Source: Sphingobium sp. HWE2-09 (GTDB lineage: Bacteria; Pseudomonadota; Alphaproteobacteria; Sphingomonadales; Sphingomonadaceae). Taken from it: DNA of 64,000 nt. A model generated the notes under the pieces. The model ran no database searches. It was given only the letters and a program-made list of their open reading frames with translations, and was not told the DNA's origin. Numbering within the stretch: position 1 is the stretch's first letter; the number at the start of each line of letters is the position of its first letter. A program made the translations under genes and the position numbers. Positions 18,305-26,322 of this stretch are shown piece after piece. The stretch covers positions 248,001-312,000 of the forward strand of contig NZ_JAYKZX010000001.1 in the NCBI RefSeq assembly GCF_035989265.1, in the 5' to 3' direction.

Positions 18305-19282
18305 TCACCATTGTTGTCTAAGCGGTATATTGGAGACGACAATCCTGTCCCCGGCGTTCTCGATACCTGCGGCGGTCATTTCATCCCTGAGCGCACGGAA
18401 GACCGTTTCAGGATACGCGCAAGGCCCGATCATCACCCCGGCGAGAATGTCGTTGAGGTTCAGCTGGGGGATGTTGAACAGCGGCCCCTTGTCGGGATTA
18501 TGGAATGGCAGTTCATACACCGTTTGAGGGATGCCGTTCAGGCTGATGTTGAAAGGCACCATGGTAGCGGCAGGATACTCATATGGCCTATGAATGATGC
18601 GCCACTCCCTCTCCTCCTCAAAGCCCGGATGCTTGATCGAGAACATGGCCAGTTGCAGCGCGTTGGTCGCCGCATTCGATATTATCTGGGCATCCCATGT
18701 TTTGAGAAAGTCTGAATGCGCTTCAACCTGAGCAATTGCCTCCGCGAACTCCTGAACGAAATGGTTGGGATCGCCATACAGAATTGGCGACACTCCGACC
18801 TCTAAGCTGGGTTCTAGTTCCAGATCAGCAGCACCGCCATGGAAGAGCAAAGCAACGCCAGCAACCGGCCCGCCATATGCACGCCACATGGACAATCGAC
18901 CTAAGCGATCATTCGGATCATGCTCACTGACACTAGCTGTGAAGATGGCTTCACGTGCATGGTTCCTATGGGCAAGATGCCTCCTAAACACGTCCTCTCC
19001 CAAGCCGGGACTGATGGCATCCAACACAGCTTTGTATCGCTCTCCCATTTCACCGCCCAGAACGGGCTGCATGACAGAACGACCGTACTCGACCTCAGAA
19101 AAGTCATTCATGACCGCTGCATTGCGAAGCCAGAGAGAACGTCCCCTAACGATCTTCATCGCAGTCTCGGCAGTCGTATAATGAGCCAACAAGCCCTTTG
19201 CTTCCGCAAGCATCTTCGTCCTCTTGCGATCATAGCAGAAGAAGACTTCTAGCAACTGACGAAGATTAGCATCAATTGGCAT
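18305..19282 (-). CDS. DUF2971-family protein
   Basis: A 325-aa protein with the signature of DUF2971: GLLAHYTTAETAMKIV, then SLWLRNAAVMNDFSEVEYG and LSMWRAYGG, followed late by EEREWRIIHRPYE. The function of the family is unknown. The ATG at 19282 has TAGGAT 9 bases upstream and is preferred to the in-frame TTG at 19288. It starts 14 bases after the stop of the membrane protein gene, so they are co-transcribed. The middle of three genes in a cassette between Detocs and the plasmid backbone. An immune role is plausible by neighbourhood only. Confidence 0.8.
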   Translation of the reverse strand: MPIDANLRQLLEVFFCYDRKRTKMLAEAKGLLAHYTTAETAMKIVRGRSLWLRNAAVMNDFSEVEYGRSVMQPVLGGEMGERYKAVLDAISPGLGEDVFRRHLAHRNHAREAIFTASVSEHDPNDRLGRLSMWRAYGGPVAGVALLFHGGAADLELEPSLEVGVSPILYGDPNHFVQEFAEAIAQVEAHSDFLKTWDAQIISNAATNALQLAMFSIKHPGFEEEREWRIIHRPYEYPAATMVPFNISLNGIPQTVYELPFHNPDKGPLFNIPQLNLNDILAGVMIGPCAYPETVFRALRDEMTAAGIENAGDRIVVSNIPLRQQW

Positions 19283-19296
19283 AAGCAAAATCCTAC

Positions 19297-19884
19297 TTAG
19301 TCAACCTTTCGCCGAAAGAAATGGCTAAGAGCGAGACAGATCACTCCCACAGCCATAGAGCCGAGAAGCCACTTGTTTAGGTCATATATCTGATCGACAC
19401 TTTGCCTAATTGCGGTAATAGACTGCTCATTGGACTGCCTAACAGTTTCAACGTCGCGCTTGAGCAATGGCAGTTCAAGTGCCTTGGATGGGTTGTCGAG
19501 TATGATGTTATCGAGAGCAGCCTGTCGCTTCTCAATTTCAGATATTCGGCGCTGTATGTTTTCCAGTGCCACTTTAAGTGCAACGGAGGGAGCGTCATCT
19601 GAGATAGTGATATTCAGGTGAGCCAAGTCGTTCTTGAGCTGAAGAACTTGCAGTTTGAGAGAAGCAATCTCTTTGACTGATGCAGCAGCGGCAACAGGTT
19701 GCTCCATAGGTGCAATCTGAATATCGAATTTGCCGAAGATAGGAATTAGAGCAGAAGGAACCGCAGCAGCCATTCCAGCAGCAGCAAGAGCAGTGGCAAG
19801 ACGCTGGGTTTTGCGGGTGGTGCGCTTTATGCGCTCTTCTTCGGCTTCATACTCTGTCAGCTTGCGCTGATCGTCTTCGGTCAT
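19297..19884 (-). CDS. Two-TM coiled-coil membrane protein of unknown function
   Basis: A 195-aa protein. After a charged, basic N-terminus (RKLTEYEAEEERIKRTTRK) comes a hydrophobic Ala-rich segment (about residues 28-48), then a long coiled coil (KEIASLKLQVLQLKNDLAHL and later SEIEKRQAALDNII), and a second membrane segment near the end (LLGSMAVGVICLALSHFF) with a basic tail. The coiled coil is probably held between the two membrane anchors. ATG at 19884 has GGGGGA just upstream; the longer frame begins with a TTG lacking a ribosome site. It leads the three-gene cassette. Membrane effectors with this shape occur in defence systems, but no family is recognised. Confidence 0.72.
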   Translation of the reverse strand: MTEDDQRKLTEYEAEEERIKRTTRKTQRLATALAAAGMAAAVPSALIPIFGKFDIQIAPMEQPVAAAASVKEIASLKLQVLQLKNDLAHLNITISDDAPSVALKVALENIQRRISEIEKRQAALDNIILDNPSKALELPLLKRDVETVRQSNEQSITAIRQSVDQIYDLNKWLLGSMAVGVICLALSHFFRRKVD

Positions 19885-20382
19885 TCGATCCCCCATAAAC
19901 CCGGCTTTTGAAGCCAAACCCATACCTACGGGCATGGACGAGAAAACAAATATTTTCAACGACTCGACTGACGATTATGATCTCCGACTTAGCCCTGCCT
20001 GACTTTGGTCGACGGCCGAATAGTCGCGTCTTCGCCTGTAAATAGGTCGTCTGACCCTCAACGAATGACCGCTTTCGGGAGGGTTCAACGGGTCGAAGAA
20101 GGACCAGGATTTGGCGTTATCGGTTGTTTGAGATAAGCTCAGGCCCGGACCGGGCGGCACCGAGATTTTGCTTGCCAAATTGTTCCTCAAGACACATAAC
20201 GTGTCCTGGCCTGTTTTGAGAATACTCTTAACATGCTGAAATTATCCGATTTATTGGCAGCACCCGTGCGTACGGTGCATTACAAAACGCCCCCGGCGTG
20301 CGTCCTTCCTTCGCAGCGCTTTCCCGCGCTGCGCTGCCTCGTGCCGGTAGGCGCGGGGCACCCCGAAGGGGCCTTATAGCAT
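19885..20382. other. Intergenic region with GC-rich hairpins
   Basis: About 500 bases without a supported gene. It should hold the promoter of the minus-strand cassette near 19900-20000. Towards the right end there is a hairpin with arms GCAGCGC (20313-20319) and GCGCTGC (20326-20332), and a second CCCC-GAA-GGGG stem near 20360-20371. These stand just before two small plus-strand genes. An origin of transfer is possible in such a place, but no known nick sequence was recognised. Confidence 0.45.
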
Positions 20383-20607
20383 ATGGCCAAGCGATATCCT
20401 TTCCGATCGAAATATCCGGGCCCCATGCCCCCGATCTGCACCCAGTCTGGACGCCGCGACTGCTCAGGCTCTTCTGAATTGCGCCCCGCTATCGCCCGTG
20501 TCGTGGTGCCTTCCCGCGAAGCAGTTGCATCCTATGAAAAACATGGCACCATCATGCCTGGCGGACAGACCTTCGCAGATCTGAAGGATGACGCATGCCC
20601 AAAATGA
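20383..20607 (+). CDS. Hypothetical small protein
   Basis: A 74-aa open frame (MAKRYPFRSKYPGPMPP...) with a basic N-terminus. No domain is recognised. Its end overlaps the start of the next frame by 13 bases, which argues for a coupled pair, but there is no clear ribosome site and the composition is ordinary. It could be a chance open frame. Confidence 0.35.
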   Translation: MAKRYPFRSKYPGPMPPICTQSGRRDCSGSSELRPAIARVVVPSREAVASYEKHGTIMPGGQTFADLKDDACPK

Positions 20608-20855
20608 ATGACCGCGAACGACTCGCTGACCTTGAAGCGCGGCAAAAGAAAATCGCGGAAGATATCCTCGATGCCCGCCGCGCTTTGCGCGGCAAATATG
20701 CATCCATCATCTCTGACCTGGAGATCGAGCGACTGTCTGAAAAGGAATTTCGCGACATATTGACCCAAGCGATCCGGGTCGGCGGCACAGCCTGTATCGC
20801 AGCCCTCAAGCCGCTCTCTGTTCCCCATCGGGCCGAACAGGCAAAGCGCCCGTAG
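20595..20855 (+). CDS. Small helical protein, possibly TraC/mobilisation-like
   Basis: An 86-aa protein that starts with a predicted coiled coil (NDRERLADLEARQKKIAEDI) and continues with a helical segment (SEKEFRDILTQAIRVGG). Small proteins of this build accompany conjugation genes of alphaproteobacterial plasmids (TraC/TraD types), but I cannot assign it firmly because no relaxase gene is in the window. It overlaps the preceding small frame and is followed by a GC-rich spacer and the terminator of the convergent DUF2493 gene. Confidence 0.5.
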   Translation: MPKMNDRERLADLEARQKKIAEDILDARRALRGKYASIISDLEIERLSEKEFRDILTQAIRVGGTACIAALKPLSVPHRAEQAKRP

Positions 20856-20980
20856 GGCGTCCCTGCGACGAGCACGGCGGAGCCGCGCGCAGGAGGCCGA
20901 TGCCGACAAGGCATCGCATCGCCCTGGCGACGGACCCCGTATTAGGGGTCCTGAGCCCGGGCGACCTTTCCGTCGCCAAC

Positions 20981-21018
20981 AAAAAAAAGGCCGGCCCGAA
21001 CACAGTCCGGACTGGCCC
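20981..21018 (-). terminator. Rho-independent terminator of the first DUF2493 gene
   Basis: On the minus strand, GGCCAGTCCG pairs with CGGGCCGGCC (one mismatch and one G-T pair), followed directly by a run of eight T (plus strand A at 20981-20988). It lies 14 bases beyond the stop of the DUF2493 gene at 21032. Confidence 0.8.
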
Positions 21019-21031
21019 TAAGCAATGCTCC

Positions 21032-22006
21032 TCAACAGGCTGCCCTGCGTTGATCTGCAAGTCGGAAGAAATGTGCGGGCACGCCCTTGCCCCGGATCGC
21101 GCGGGCGAGCTGTGACTGGACCCCGCTCCCTTCGCAGACCAGCGCTTCGACGGGGTTCAACGCCAGCATCGCGTCGTTGCGTGCGAACCCGGCCCGGTCG
21201 CCCAGATGACGCCATTTGGCGAGAGTGAAAGCGATCACCGGCACCTTGCGGCTTGCGGCCCAGGCGGCGGCGATCGCATCGCATCCTTTGTCCTGCGCGG
21301 TTGTCGCAAGCACCATCATCGGCACCCGCATGTGGATAGTATCGAGCCTGTCCCACAGGAGCTGGCTGTCGTCCCATGTCTTGCCGCCGGAGAAGATCAC
21401 GATCGGCCCCTTGGGCGCATGCTGGTCGATCCGGCGCTGGCGGCGTGCTGCGAGGAAGTCGGTCGCCGAGACCACCGTTGCCGTGCGCTTGCTCGATACC
21501 ATAGACCCCCTCGGCGCGGACCAGGGGCGCCCTGTTTCGGCAGCGAAGGTCTGGGCCGCATGATCCCGCATGCAGGCCACCGCCTCGCGCGCTTCATCGA
21601 GGGACTGGCAGATCGTCTGCGCATCTTCCAGTTCGGCCGTCAGCACCTCGCTCCCGTCGGCGTCGCGGATGAGATCGCGGACCTTGCGCGCCGCCTTATC
21701 CGCCTCGCCGTCGAGCTGGTCGGTGACCTTGTGGAGGCTGTGCACGATGCCCCAGGCAAGCCTGTCCGCTATCGCTTCGAGCCTTGTGTTACGCAGTAGA
21801 TCGAAGAAGGTTCGGACCACGAGTTCGGTCGCCAGTTCCGCCTCACGGGCGAGCGGAAGTCCGGCATCGGTCTCGTCATCGGCATGGCTCATCCGAAACC
21901 CGTCGATCGTTTCCGTGAAAGCATGTTCGAAGGCGGGGCTCGCGCTTTCCTCTGCGATAAGGTCGGCAATTTCTTCGGTGCTGCGGATGGTGGTGATCGT
22001 CGTCAT
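21032..22006 (-). CDS. DUF2493 (SLOG-like) plasmid protein, copy 1
   Basis: A 324-aa protein. The C-terminal 130 residues carry a Rossmann-like SLOG-type domain: GPIVIFSGGKTWDDSQLLWD, then DKGCDAIAAAWAASRKVPVI and ALVCEGSGVQSQLARAIRGK. SLOG domains bind nucleotides or nucleotide-derived ligands; the function of this group is unknown. The N-terminal half is helical, with a hydrophobic stretch around TRLEAIADRLAWGIVHSL. A paralogue of the same layout is encoded at 23176-24198. The start ATG at 22006 follows AAGGAGG 7 bases upstream. Confidence 0.85.
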   Translation of the reverse strand: MTTITTIRSTEEIADLIAEESASPAFEHAFTETIDGFRMSHADDETDAGLPLAREAELATELVVRTFFDLLRNTRLEAIADRLAWGIVHSLHKVTDQLDGEADKAARKVRDLIRDADGSEVLTAELEDAQTICQSLDEAREAVACMRDHAAQTFAAETGRPWSAPRGSMVSSKRTATVVSATDFLAARRQRRIDQHAPKGPIVIFSGGKTWDDSQLLWDRLDTIHMRVPMMVLATTAQDKGCDAIAAAWAASRKVPVIAFTLAKWRHLGDRAGFARNDAMLALNPVEALVCEGSGVQSQLARAIRGKGVPAHFFRLADQRRAAC

Positions 22007-22382
22007 GTGAACCTCCTTGAATTGAAAGAGGTCTTTTTTCCGGCACGGGCTCCGAGCGACGGGGTCAAGGATCGCGTAGCGACCGCGAAGCGGCGGTGGG
22101 GGTCACGATTTTCTTTGGCGGCCACCAACGCCCGAACGCCAAGCGCCATCCTCGCCCCGCCAAGGAAAATGGTGGGGCCCCACCGTCCTTGAGGCCGGCG
22201 CTGTCCCCGTGCCACGATTAAAAGAGTTGAGAGAGAAGAGGAGGCTTGCGAAGCTGGGGCTCGATGCCCCCGATTCGCAAATGGGTGCCTCACGCGCCGC
22301 CCCCTCGACGACCACCCTTCATGCCCAAGGATGATCGACGCACTACTGGCGCGATGGGCCCAAGCCAACTAGGGCCCGGCTC
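22007..22382. other. Intergenic region upstream of the first DUF2493 gene
   Basis: About 375 bases with no supported gene. It holds the Shine-Dalgarno AGGAGG of the DUF2493 gene at its left end and presumably its promoter. The region is rich in GC runs, including GCGACCGCGAAGCGGCGG. No known site was recognised. Confidence 0.45.
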
Positions 22383-22886
22383 ATGAAGACGGCACGCATG
22401 ACGGACGACAGGATATTGCGGATGGGTGAGCAGGCAGAACGGGTCGACAGTGCGTCGCGGGTCATCCTCGCGAGTCCCCGCATCCTGTTCAGGACTTTCC
22501 GTGACACCGAGACGCTCAAGGCCTGGAGGGTTCCCGAAGGGGTCACGGGCAACTTCACGGCGCTCCAGCCGCGCGCCGGTGGCGGTAATCAATTGAAACT
22601 CCTCTAGGGGGACGAGCGCTATGGCATGTCCGCGCCGGGCATGGATCTGATCGAGGCGCGCTTCGTCGAGTTTCAGCCTGACGAACGCGTCGTCGAGCAG
22701 GTCCGCTTCATCGGTCGGGACGGCCAGACCGCGGCCAAAATGATGTTCGAGACCCTGATCAGCCCCGTACCCGCCGGAACCCAGGTGACGCTGCGCGCGA
22801 CATCCCTGCCCGACGCAATTGATGCAAAAGAGCATGAAGACGCGCTCGCCGCGTCACTGCGGTGCCTGGCGCTGCTTACCGAGAGA
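22383..22886 (+). pseudogene. SRPBCC/AHSA1-like protein interrupted by in-frame TAG
   Basis: The frame from 22383 encodes the first half of a START-like SRPBCC protein (SRVILASPRILFRTFRDTET, then LKAWRVPEGVTGNFTAL). A TAG at 22605-22607 stops it, but the same frame continues with GDERYGMSAPGMDLIEARF, EQVRFIGRDGQTA and AGTQVTLRATSLPD, which complete the fold. The normal stop after LALLTE is not seen; the frame runs on through the neighbour's terminator. SRPBCC proteins bind hydrophobic ligands. The stop lies in CCTCTAGG, the same 8-mer as the TAG in the gene at 25310. Either a real nonsense mutation with loss of the end or a decayed copy. Confidence 0.72.
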
Positions 22887-22892
22887 AAAAGA

Positions 22893-22927
22893 AAAAGGCG
22901 GCCGCTCCAAATTGGAGGGCCGCCTTT
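22893..22927 (-). terminator. Rho-independent terminator after the DUF6117-like gene
   Basis: Read on the minus strand, AAAGGCGGCCCTCC pairs with GGAGCGGCCGCCTTT (one bulged base) around a short AATTT loop, followed by TTTTTC. It begins 8 bases after the stop of the small gene at 22935, which ends the operon. Confidence 0.8.
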
Positions 22928-22934
22928 CTACCGT

Positions 22935-23168
22935 TCAGTTGATCGTCGGCCCGATCCCCGGCGGGCAGATGATAACCGACGAGTTACCATCCTGGAGCTG
23001 CGCCAGCGGCGTGACACCCTGAATGCTCCCCTCACGCCACACATCGCAAATGACATAGATATGAGCGCCGGTCTGCCGATCGGTGCACTCCATCAGAGCC
23101 AGATCACCCCGCTCCGCGGCACGCAAGAGCAAGGTGTAATTGCGGACACATATTCCGGGGAAAGTCAT
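22935..23168 (-). CDS. Small DUF6117-like plasmid protein
   Basis: A 77-aa protein with the features NYTLLLRAAERGDLALMECT and GAHIYVICDVWREG, which resemble small accessory proteins (DUF6117-type) common on sphingomonad plasmids. Function unknown. The ATG at 23168 has GAGG 6 bases upstream, and the gene begins 7 bases after the stop of the second DUF2493 gene, so they form an operon that ends in the terminator at 22893-22927. A longer frame upstream is unlikely because it would overlap the DUF2493 gene. Confidence 0.72.
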   Translation of the reverse strand: MTFPGICVRNYTLLLRAAERGDLALMECTDRQTGAHIYVICDVWREGSIQGVTPLAQLQDGNSSVIICPPGIGPTIN

Positions 23169-23175
23169 GGCCGCC

Positions 23176-24198
23176 TCACGCCGCTTGAGCGAGCGATTGC
23201 ACCGCGCCGGGCCGCCGCAGCGCGCCTGCCGGTATCCCCGCCTCGCCCTTGCGAAAAGCATGGATGGGTACGCTGGCCTTGCGAAGCAACTGATAGAGAT
23301 TGGCCTGAAGCCCCGATCCCTCACAGAGCAGCGCTTCCACCGGTTTCAGTTCGACGAGCTTCCTATTGCGATTGAAGGCAACCTTCTTGCCCACCCCATA
23401 AAGGCCATAGGCCACGAGCGGCACGCCATTGCCCGGACGCGCAGCCCAGGCCGCGGCAATTGCGTCGGCGCCCTTGCGCTGTCCCGTCGTCACCAGCGTC
23501 ATATGGGGCAGACGCGCCTTGATCTGATCGAGCCGGTCCCAAATGGGCTGCCAGTTCTCCCACTGCGCAGGACCTGAAAAAATGACGATCGGCCCTTGTG
23601 GCAGATGGCGTTCGCGCGCGACGAGTTGCCGCTCGCGCAGGAAATCCTGGACGGCGATCTGGCTGGCAATGGATACGCTCGAAGCCCGCGAGCCCTTCGC
23701 CGGGGACCAGGGCCAGCCCGAAAGCGCACGATACATTTCGGCGGCATAGTCACGCATACATTCGATCGCGTCGCGCTGCTCGGCAAGCGACCGGCAAACA
23801 AGCTGCTTTTCCTCAAGTTCGTTCGAATATACTTCGCTGAGGTCAGGTCTGCGAGCCAGATCGCCCAGTTCCTGCGCAATGGCGTCCTCCCGCCGTTCGA
23901 TCTTCCCGGCGACGAAGTGGAAGGAATTGACTATGCCCCAGGCAATCTCCGGCGCGAAGGGTTCAAGCCGCGTGCCGGTGAAGAGATCGAAGATGGCAGC
24001 GACGATCCCACCGCATTCGGCCTGCGCCGCAATGGGCTCTGGCATATCATATTCGCCAGGTTCATCGCCCGGTTCGATGATCGAGAGCGGCATGGTATCG
24101 CCGAACACCGCCTGGAATTCCGGGGTTGCGATGGCCTCGGCATAGAGGGTCTTCAAGTCAGCAAAGCGGTCGACGCTTGCGGGTCGCGTGCGGGTCAT
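23176..24198 (-). CDS. DUF2493 (SLOG-like) plasmid protein, copy 2
   Basis: A 340-aa paralogue of the protein at 21032-22006. It has the same two-part build: a helical N-terminal half and a C-terminal SLOG-like domain with GPIVIFSGPAQWENWQPIWD, RKGADAIAAAWAA and EALLCEGSGLQANLYQLLRK. The two copies clearly share the CEGSG box and the region before it but differ across the N-terminus, so the duplication is not recent. It stands between DUF736 (75 bases upstream) and the DUF6117-like gene (7 bases downstream). Function unknown; co-occurrence with plasmid backbone genes suggests a maintenance or transfer role. Confidence 0.85.
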   Translation of the reverse strand: MTRTRPASVDRFADLKTLYAEAIATPEFQAVFGDTMPLSIIEPGDEPGEYDMPEPIAAQAECGGIVAAIFDLFTGTRLEPFAPEIAWGIVNSFHFVAGKIERREDAIAQELGDLARRPDLSEVYSNELEEKQLVCRSLAEQRDAIECMRDYAAEMYRALSGWPWSPAKGSRASSVSIASQIAVQDFLRERQLVARERHLPQGPIVIFSGPAQWENWQPIWDRLDQIKARLPHMTLVTTGQRKGADAIAAAWAARPGNGVPLVAYGLYGVGKKVAFNRNRKLVELKPVEALLCEGSGLQANLYQLLRKASVPIHAFRKGEAGIPAGALRRPGAVQSLAQAA

Positions 24199-24273
24199 AT
24201 CCTGCTCTTTCGGAATAGAAGATTTGAAGGAGCCGGGAGCGCGAACGCCCCCGGCCAGGGAAGAGGCAAGCCG

Positions 24274-24738
24274 TCAGAAGGGAACCTCTTCATCGAGCGT
24301 ATCGTCGGTCGCGCGCCCGCCGCTCATGCCCGCCGTGCTGTCGCCGAAGCCGCCACCCTCGCCGTCGGCAGAATAACCGCTGCGCTCCGGCCGTGTCGTG
24401 GGTCCGAAATCGTCGCGGCGCTGGGGACGCCGCCATGCGACCCGGAACCCATCCTGCTCTGTCCCGAACAGCGCGATCGAGAGAGGCTCAGGCAGGCTCG
24501 GGTCATCGATCGAACCCTGGAGGAAGGCTTCGCCGGTGGTGCGGGTGGCGACTGCTTCCCACAGGGCGCCGAGCTTGACCCAGCGATTGCCGACATTGAG
24601 CGCGATAATCTCGTAGACCGGCGCGCGTTCATGATTGCTCTGGACCGGACGCAGGCCCAGCCGCGGCAGGTCGATGGTGTTGGTTGCGATCCAGCCCTGG
24701 AGTCGATCGTTGCGGACGTTGAATTCACCGATATTCAT
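24274..24738 (-). CDS. DUF736-family protein
   Basis: A 154-aa protein whose first 110 residues match DUF736, a small single-domain family abundant on alphaproteobacterial plasmids: MNIGEFNVRNDRLQGWIATN, YEIIALNVGNRWVKLGALWE and LSIALFGTEQDGFRVAW. The C-terminus is a Gly/Asp-rich disordered tail ending DEEVPF, an acidic ending of the kind used for protein contacts in SSB-like proteins. Function unknown. ATG at 24738; the longer frame upstream has plasmid spacer composition. It heads the operon DUF736-DUF2493-DUF6117. Confidence 0.87.
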   Translation of the reverse strand: MNIGEFNVRNDRLQGWIATNTIDLPRLGLRPVQSNHERAPVYEIIALNVGNRWVKLGALWEAVATRTTGEAFLQGSIDDPSLPEPLSIALFGTEQDGFRVAWRRPQRRDDFGPTTRPERSGYSADGEGGGFGDSTAGMSGGRATDDTLDEEVPF

Positions 24739-24912
24739 GGGACATTTCCTTTGACGTTCATCGCTCTCGGACCATCCGAAGCGACACCCACCAAAATCCC
24801 TCTCTCCTCTCTGTCCCGACCCATCGGCAGGCGCTGCCGCAAGCGGCGGGGCGCAATGCCGCCCCCTTCTCCCCGCTCGCTTCCATGCGCGATCGGCGCT
24901 ATAATGGCCCCC

Positions 24913-25104
24913 ATGGATCCCGAAACGATGCGAACCATCGCGCAACTGGCGCGATCTCGCGCAGAGCGCGGAAGCTCAGCCGCCCGTGGCGACGGCCTGG
25001 AGCGGCTCGGCGCCGCGCGCGCCCTCCGCCAACTTGCAGTCGACCTCGACGCCACTGCCCAAGAGTTCGAACGCCGCCCCCAGAATTTCAGCCCGCGCAG
25101 CTGA
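24913..25104 (+). CDS. Hypothetical 63-aa protein
   Basis: A short helical open frame (MDPETMRTIAQLARSRAERG, then LRQLAVDLDATAQEFERRPQ). It is rich in Ala and Arg and has no recognised domain or clear ribosome site; an ATG at 24904 is also possible. The regular charged-helix pattern favours a real small protein over chance. Confidence 0.35.
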   Translation: MDPETMRTIAQLARSRAERGSSAARGDGLERLGAARALRQLAVDLDATAQEFERRPQNFSPRS

Positions 25105-25309
25105 TCCCTGTCCCAATCGCACTATCAGCAGCGCCGCATTCTCGGCAGCCGATCGTAACCCGCAGGGCCGAGATCCGGCGCAGCCGGAGCTTGGTCGGAG
25201 CGGCGCTGCAAGCGCCGCGCAGATAGAACGGCGGTGCCCGCGCAAGCGGGCAGCCGCCTGCCAACCTTCTTATCCAAGACCGCTGCCTCACCTCTTGGCA
25301 AAACCGCTC

Positions 25310-26134
25310 ATGTCTGCTGCACCTTCGAAAGCTCTGGGACAGATTTTTCAACAAGCCGAACTGGAAGCCATTGCCAGCGCTTTGGGCGATACAGCCAAGG
25401 GTGTTACCAATCCGGAGATCGGCAGGCTGATCGAAACCTGCGCCATGGTGGATCCCGGCGCCATGACGAAGCGACACCGCATCTACCAGGCCTTCGCTGA
25501 ATGTCCGAACCGCCTCTAGGATCGAACACGGATTCTGGACTTCATCCGGCATGCAATGAAGCCGGCGCGTTATGCCCGCGAACCCCATTGCTTCGAGCCA
25601 ATACGCGCCAATCTCAACCGGGCGCTGGCCTCTGCAGGTCTTGTGGTGACGGAGGCCGGCCTGGTTAAAAAGGCCGAGCAAGCGACACCCCTGCCAGAGG
25701 CTCAGCGCAGGGCGCAGGAGTTAAGAAGCGATCTGGAGACCCGCGGCGTCCATCCCGATGTTCTGCGCTACTGCCGCGCAGAGCTTCTCACTGACAAACA
25801 TTTCCATGCCGTTCAGGAGGCCGTCAACAGCGTCGCCAGCAAAATCCGGGAGAGGACCGGTCTTACAGATGACGGGGCAGCGCTTGTCGATCGCGCGCTG
25901 TCCGGCAATCCTCCCATGCTGGCCGTCAACGCGCTCGTGAGCGCGAGCGAGCGCAGCGAGCAAAGTGGTTTTGCAAATCTCGTACGCGGCGCCTTTGGCA
26001 TGTTCCGCAATCCAACAGCGCATGAAGCTCGCATCCACTGGCCGATGACGAAATCGGATGCAGAGGATCTGCTCTCGCTGGTTTCACTGATCCATCGGCG
26101 ACTTGACGCCAGCCATATGCCGCCACGCGCTTAA
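25310..26134 (+). pseudogene. TIGR02391 (Ymh)-like protein interrupted by in-frame TAG
   Basis: The frame starts at ATG 25310 (IFQQAELEAIASALGDTAKG, then PEIGRLIETCAMVDP), stops at TAG 25517-25519, and continues unchanged with DRTRILDFIRHAMKPARYAR and, at the C-terminus, the family hallmark NLVRGAFGMFRNPTAHEARI followed by DAEDLLSLVSLIHRRLD. TIGR02391 proteins are HEPN-like and often lie in defence or mobile regions. The TAG replaces what was probably CAG (Gln), in the sequence CCTCTAGG. An internal start at 25556 could still give a 192-aa protein that keeps the conserved C-terminal domain, so partial function is possible. Confidence 0.75.
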
Positions 26135-26322
26135 GTCAGGAGAACGAAGCCGGCTCAATTACCCTTGCCAGGCGCGAGCGAAATTTATATGTCCATATGC
26201 GGAATGGACACCACCGACCTGTCGCCGGGTCAAACGTCTGATACTCTTTATGGATATCACGCAACCCATCCGATGGGCTGCTGCGTAATCGGCGAACGGC
26301 ATGCTCAAATCGGAGGTGTACC

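Noticed and set aside
20311..20371. A possible origin of transfer with hairpins
   Set aside because: The hairpins are real, but no known nick motif and no relaxase gene is nearby, so the call would be a guess.
23596..25104. A 502-codon plus-strand open frame
   Set aside because: Most of it is antisense to the DUF2493 and DUF736 genes. Only the last 63 codons, after those genes, could be real and are listed separately.
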